The notes below the pieces were generated by a model. It was not told where the DNA came from and searched no databases. It saw only the letters and a list, made by a program, of their open reading frames with translations. The position numbers and the translations under genes are program-made. A stretch of 8,827 bases of DNA from Candidatus Zixiibacteriota bacterium (GTDB lineage: Bacteria > Zixibacteria > MSB-5A5 > GN15 > PGXB01), in the NCBI GenBank assembly GCA_024230695.1, contig JAAERC010000930.1:1-8827 (forward strand), written 5' to 3'. Numbering within the stretch: the stretch's first letter is position 1; the number at the start of each line of letters is the position of its first letter. Of the stretch, positions 5,921-8,827 are shown piece by piece.

Positions 5921-7186
5921 ATGAAACGATATAAATTTTTACTGGCCGTCTTTATTGTAGTTATGATTATCGGCAATGCTCTTCGATTTTTGCCTATATC
6001 CAAAGATCTGGTCGCAATTGGTTCGGTAAATACAACTGAGATGTTTTTCTATTTTGTTTCGATCGTTGTTTTATTTTTTACGCCCAAATATATCCTTCGA
6101 TTTCCGTTGGAATATCTTGGTATCTATGTCTGTTTTCTTTTATCTTTTCTGATGGCCGCTATTCGTCTTCAAGAAGTACCTTTTTTACCATTAAGCCATA
6201 ACATCCGCATTTTGTTATATTTTCTTTCGACCTATGCGGTTGGTCTTACATATTATAAATTATATCATAATGATTTGGTCAAACTGCTAAATTTTATTTT
6301 GAAAATTTTCTTTATCAATGTAATAGTGGCATGGGTTCTTTATTTAGTTTTCCCGACAGCGGTGCATATCTGGGATATACTTCAGGGATACGGTATTATG
6401 TATGACGGTGATTATAATCTAAATAGATTATTGGGAACGACTTTTGATCCCAACTTTTTTGGTAATATATTAATATTTCCAATTATGATGTCGCTATTTT
6501 TAATTGAAAAGACCGAAAAGAAAATATACTTTTTCACATTTCTGTTTTTTGTTTTTTCAATTATGTTCACTGTCTCGCGGTCATCGCTTTTGGGATTATC
6601 GATCGCACTGGTTCTTTATCATCTGATCAGTCTGAAAATGTTTATAACAAAGTTCAAAATAAAAAAATCATTACTGTTTAATCTCGTGATATTTGTAGCC
6701 GCTATTGTTGGGATTATTATTCTATCGCCCGAGCAGGCCGAGCGTTATTTTAATCGGTTTTTTGGGATATCGACCGATCTTTCGGCGCGGCATCGTTATA
6801 ACGATATGCTACTTGCCTTTGATCTTTTGTCTGATTATGAGACATTAATTCGCGGAATCGGATTTAACTTTTTCAGACATTTAAAATTAACATCGCTTTC
6901 GACTATTGATTCATCGATATTGACAATTCTGGTTTCATTGGGAGTGCCACTATTTACGGCGGTAGTGGCATTGTTCGTGAAACTTTTTAAGTTTATCCGT
7001 CCAACCGACCCCTTGCTCCTGGCTTTTTATAGACAGGTGTTTTTGATATATTTGGTTGCATCGTTGGTGATATGCAATTTTAACAATCTGCTGTTTTTTG
7101 TTTATTGGGTATTTTGGGTACTGCCATTTATAAGTTACTTTTATTTGTTTAAAAAAGAAAAACGAAATCATGCGACTGGTAATTGA
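5921..7186 (+). CDS. O-antigen ligase/Wzy-family membrane protein, probably the repeat-unit polymerase
   Basis: This 421-residue polytopic protein has about ten to twelve hydrophobic helices, starting with a short basic N-terminus and a helix at 6-20. The core of the WaaL/Wzy_C family is visible: TFDPNFFGNIL (174-184), then SRSSLLGLSIAL (219-230), then a large soluble loop (about 270-330) containing SARHRYND (288-295), RGIGFNFF (311-318) and ST-x-DSS (327-332), followed by more helices. These proteins work on the periplasmic face, either joining repeat units (Wzy) or ligating glycan to an acceptor (WaaL). The loop lacks the HN pair commonly seen after the GxG segment in ligases, and the locus otherwise has flippases but no visible polymerase, so a polymerase is preferred. 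It starts 9 bases after the transferase gene. Its last 17 bases overlap the next gene. Confidence 0.85.
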   Translation: MKRYKFLLAVFIVVMIIGNALRFLPISKDLVAIGSVNTTEMFFYFVSIVVLFFTPKYILRFPLEYLGIYVCFLLSFLMAAIRLQEVPFLPLSHNIRILLYFLSTYAVGLTYYKLYHNDLVKLLNFILKIFFINVIVAWVLYLVFPTAVHIWDILQGYGIMYDGDYNLNRLLGTTFDPNFFGNILIFPIMMSLFLIEKTEKKIYFFTFLFFVFSIMFTVSRSSLLGLSIALVLYHLISLKMFITKFKIKKSLLFNLVIFVAAIVGIIILSPEQAERYFNRFFGISTDLSARHRYNDMLLAFDLLSDYETLIRGIGFNFFRHLKLTSLSTIDSSILTILVSLGVPLFTAVVALFVKLFKFIRPTDPLLLAFYRQVFLIYLVASLVICNFNNLLFFVYWVFWVLPFISYFYLFKKEKRNHATGN

Positions 7187-8267
7187 TGCGCGAATGTACT
7201 ATGCCTCCGGGATAGGTACATACTTAAGAAATCTAATTCCGATAATTGTGGACCAACGTCCGGATATTAAATTTGTGATATTTGGCGATAAAAATAAATT
7301 ACAACAAACTGACTGGGCCAGTAAACAAAATGTCAAACTGATTCATTGCGATGTTCCAATTTATAGTATAAAAGAACAAATCAAATTACCCAAAATAATC
7401 CCACCATGCGATCTGTTCTTTTCTCCTCATTATAATGTTCCGATGTTTTATTCCGGTAAAATGATTTGTACTATTCATGATATATTTCATTTATCAGATG
7501 AAAATAAACAGAGAACGATCCCGCAATATCTATACGCCCGCTTACTACTTCGTTCTGCCTTAAAAAAGTCCGAAATAGTAATGACCGATTCTGCATTCTC
7601 ATTAAATGAAATGGGTAAGTATGGACTACCATGTTTGGAAAAGGTGCGGGTTGTTTATCTTGGATTTGGGAGAGATAAAACCAATACAGAAAAGCAAAGT
7701 TGTCAGGATAAAAAACATATTCTTTATGTAGGTAATGTAAAACCTCACAAAAATCTTAAGAGACTTATCGATGCATTCAAACTACTTCATCAACAGAAAA
7801 AAATAAATATCCCATTGCGTATTGTCGGTGAGGAAAAAAAATTTATTACCGGTATGCCGGAGTTAAGAAAAGATATCACCGAATCATCCTGGAGCAAGTG
7901 GATCAAATTTACCGGATGGGTCGATGATGATGAACTAAAGATACAGTATGAAAATGCGGCGGTGCTTGTGTTACCATCGCTATATGAAGGTTTCGGATTA
8001 CCGCCACTGGAGGCGATGGCTTGTGGGTGTCCCTGTGTAGTTTCCAAAGCGGCTTCCCTCCCGGAGATCTGCGGAAACGCGGCCATTTACTGCGATCCAC
8101 TTAAAACCGACGATATAGCGAATAAAATATCTACAGTTTTAGAAAACAGTAATTTGCAATTGGAACTTATTTCAAATGGATATGAGCGGGTAAAACTTTT
8201 TAACTGGGAAAAGACTGCCAAAATATTCTTGTTTAATGTTGAAAAAGCCGTTGCTAATAACAGTTAA
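7170..8267 (+). CDS. Glycosyltransferase family 4 (GT-B, retaining) enzyme
   Basis: This 365-residue cytoplasmic glycosyltransferase probably adds a sugar, often mannose or a related hexose in this family, to the lipid-linked repeat unit. The N-terminal domain starts with MRLVIDARMYYASGIGTYLR (1-20), whose glycine-rich loop contacts the acceptor or donor phosphate. It continues with SPHYNVP (85-91), TIHDIFHL (101-108) and TDSAFS (139-144). The C-terminal Glycos_transf_1 domain has YVGNVKPHKNL (186-196), FTGWVDDDEL (247-256) and LPSLYEGFGLPPLEAMACG (268-286), which holds the EX7E pair Glu273 and Glu281. The start is fixed by the family N-terminus even though it overlaps the upstream polymerase by 17 bases in another frame; no SD is evident. 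Sugar specificity cannot be read from the sequence. Confidence 0.93.
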   Translation: MRLVIDARMYYASGIGTYLRNLIPIIVDQRPDIKFVIFGDKNKLQQTDWASKQNVKLIHCDVPIYSIKEQIKLPKIIPPCDLFFSPHYNVPMFYSGKMICTIHDIFHLSDENKQRTIPQYLYARLLLRSALKKSEIVMTDSAFSLNEMGKYGLPCLEKVRVVYLGFGRDKTNTEKQSCQDKKHILYVGNVKPHKNLKRLIDAFKLLHQQKKINIPLRIVGEEKKFITGMPELRKDITESSWSKWIKFTGWVDDDELKIQYENAAVLVLPSLYEGFGLPPLEAMACGCPCVVSKAASLPEICGNAAIYCDPLKTDDIANKISTVLENSNLQLELISNGYERVKLFNWEKTAKIFLFNVEKAVANNS

Positions 8268-8284
8268 ATCATAAAATCTTGAAT

Positions 8285-8304
8285 TTGGCCTTGACCTCGG
8301 CCAA
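8285..8304. repeat. Short inverted repeat (6-bp stem, 8-base loop) in the largest intergenic gap
   Basis: TTGGCC at 8285-8290 and its reverse complement GGCCAA at 8299-8304 flank the loop TTGACCTC. No T-run follows, so it does not look like an intrinsic terminator. The loop holds a TTGACC hexamer that could serve as a -35 element. Its location in the widest gap of the window (8268-8360) makes a regulatory role possible, but a 6-bp stem can arise by chance. Confidence 0.35.
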
Positions 8305-8360
8305 TTGTATCATTTATTACAGAATAAATATGATATATATTTTGGGGATCTGATAATTTA

Positions 8361-8827
8361 GTGAAAATAGCAATAGTACATGACTGGCTAATTACATATT
8401 CGGGCGCCGAACGGGTTTTGGAGGAGATTTTAAAACTTTATCCAGACGCCGACCTGTATTCGCTTCTTGATTTTATTCCACCGGGTCAAAGAGATTTTAT
8501 TTTGAATAAGCCGGTTAAAACATCGTTTTTGCAAAAAATCCCTATGGCCAGGACAAAATACCGCAGTTTTTTGCCGTTGATGCCTCTCGCTATCGAACAG
8601 TTTGATATGTCGGAATATGACTTAGTGATATCAAGCAATCATGCAGTCGCCAAAGGAATTATTACCGGACCTAATCAATTGCATGTATGTATGTGTTACT
8701 CCCCGATTCGATACGCCTGGGATCTGACTCATCATTATTTGCAGGAAGCCGGTCTGACAAAAGGTCTCAAAGGCTGGATCGCCAAATATATTCTGCATCG
8801 GATAAGAATGTGGGATTATCGAACGGC
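8361..8827 (+). CDS. WbaZ-like glycosyltransferase family 4 protein, N-terminal part; 3' end outside window
   Basis: The frame opens with GTG at 8361 and stays open to the right edge, giving about 155 residues of a protein expected to be near 370-400. Hand translation starts MKIAIVHDWLITYSGAERVL, which is the signature opening of WbaZ-like GT4 enzymes. It continues with PDADLYSLLDF, TSFLQKIP, FLPLMPLAIEQFDMSEYDLV, SSNHAVAKGI and CYSPIRYAWDLTHHYL, all conserved in that group. These enzymes commonly transfer mannose or a related sugar from a nucleotide sugar during O-antigen or exopolysaccharide assembly. The GTG start is chosen because it begins exactly at the conserved N-terminus; a GGGG at 8344-8347 is a weak, distant ribosome site. 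The gene follows a 93-base gap, the widest in the window. The C-terminal donor-binding domain is not visible. Confidence 0.88.
   Translation, partial: MKIAIVHDWLITYSGAERVLEEILKLYPDADLYSLLDFIPPGQRDFILNKPVKTSFLQKIPMARTKYRSFLPLMPLAIEQFDMSEYDLVISSNHAVAKGIITGPNQLHVCMCYSPIRYAWDLTHHYLQEAGLTKGLKGWIAKYILHRIRMWDYRT

Noticed and set aside
6958..6967. GGCGGTAGTG, close to the ops element (GGCGGTAGC) recognised by RfaH
   Set aside because: It lies in the middle of the polymerase coding sequence and not in a leader, and it differs at the last core base; a chance match is more likely.
7790..8100. Two overlapping minus-strand frames of 98 and 63 codons
   Set aside because: Both sit opposite the conserved EX7E domain of the GT4 gene, lack family features and have no ribosome site that stands out.

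Overview
This 8.8 kb window lies inside a surface-polysaccharide (O-antigen, capsule or exopolysaccharide) biosynthesis locus. All eight genes read on the + strand and are tightly packed. Gaps range from 8 to 93 bases and one gene pair overlaps by 17 bases, so the layout looks like one long transcription unit that continues past both edges. There is no RNA gene, mobile element, CRISPR array or gene-free stretch above 300 bases. The DNA is AT-rich, with sampled lines from about 20% to 55% GC. Most starts lack a strong Shine-Dalgarno sequence. I cannot name the organism; a free-living bacterium, perhaps an uncultured lineage with weak SD use, fits best.

Layout from left to right: the C-terminal part of a TPR protein (1-480); two tandem, clearly paralogous Wzx-type flippases (528-1835 and 1844-3097); a compact module of a GT-A-fold cytidylyltransferase of the phosphocholine cytidylyltransferase (LicC) type (3131-3802), a HAD-IIA (NagD-like) phosphatase (3830-4609) and a CDP-glycerol:glycerophosphotransferase family enzyme (4655-5911); a Wzy/O-antigen-ligase-family membrane protein (5921-7186); a GT4 glycosyltransferase (7170-8267); and the N-terminal third or so of a WbaZ-like GT4 glycosyltransferase (8361 to the right edge).

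Together the genes fit a Wzx/Wzy-dependent pathway. GT4 enzymes build a lipid-linked repeat unit in the cytoplasm, a flippase moves it across the inner membrane, and the Wzy-like protein polymerises it. The central three genes suggest that the repeat unit or chain carries a phospho-polyol or similar phosphodiester-linked substituent, delivered from a CDP-activated donor as in teichoic acids. That module is the most interesting part of the window. It lacks a TagD-type cytidylyltransferase and instead pairs a LicC-type nucleotidyltransferase with a dedicated phosphatase whose substrate loop differs from ordinary NagD enzymes. Its substrate cannot be read from the sequence. The initiating phosphoglycosyltransferase, nucleotide-sugar synthesis genes and chain-length/export genes are not in the window.
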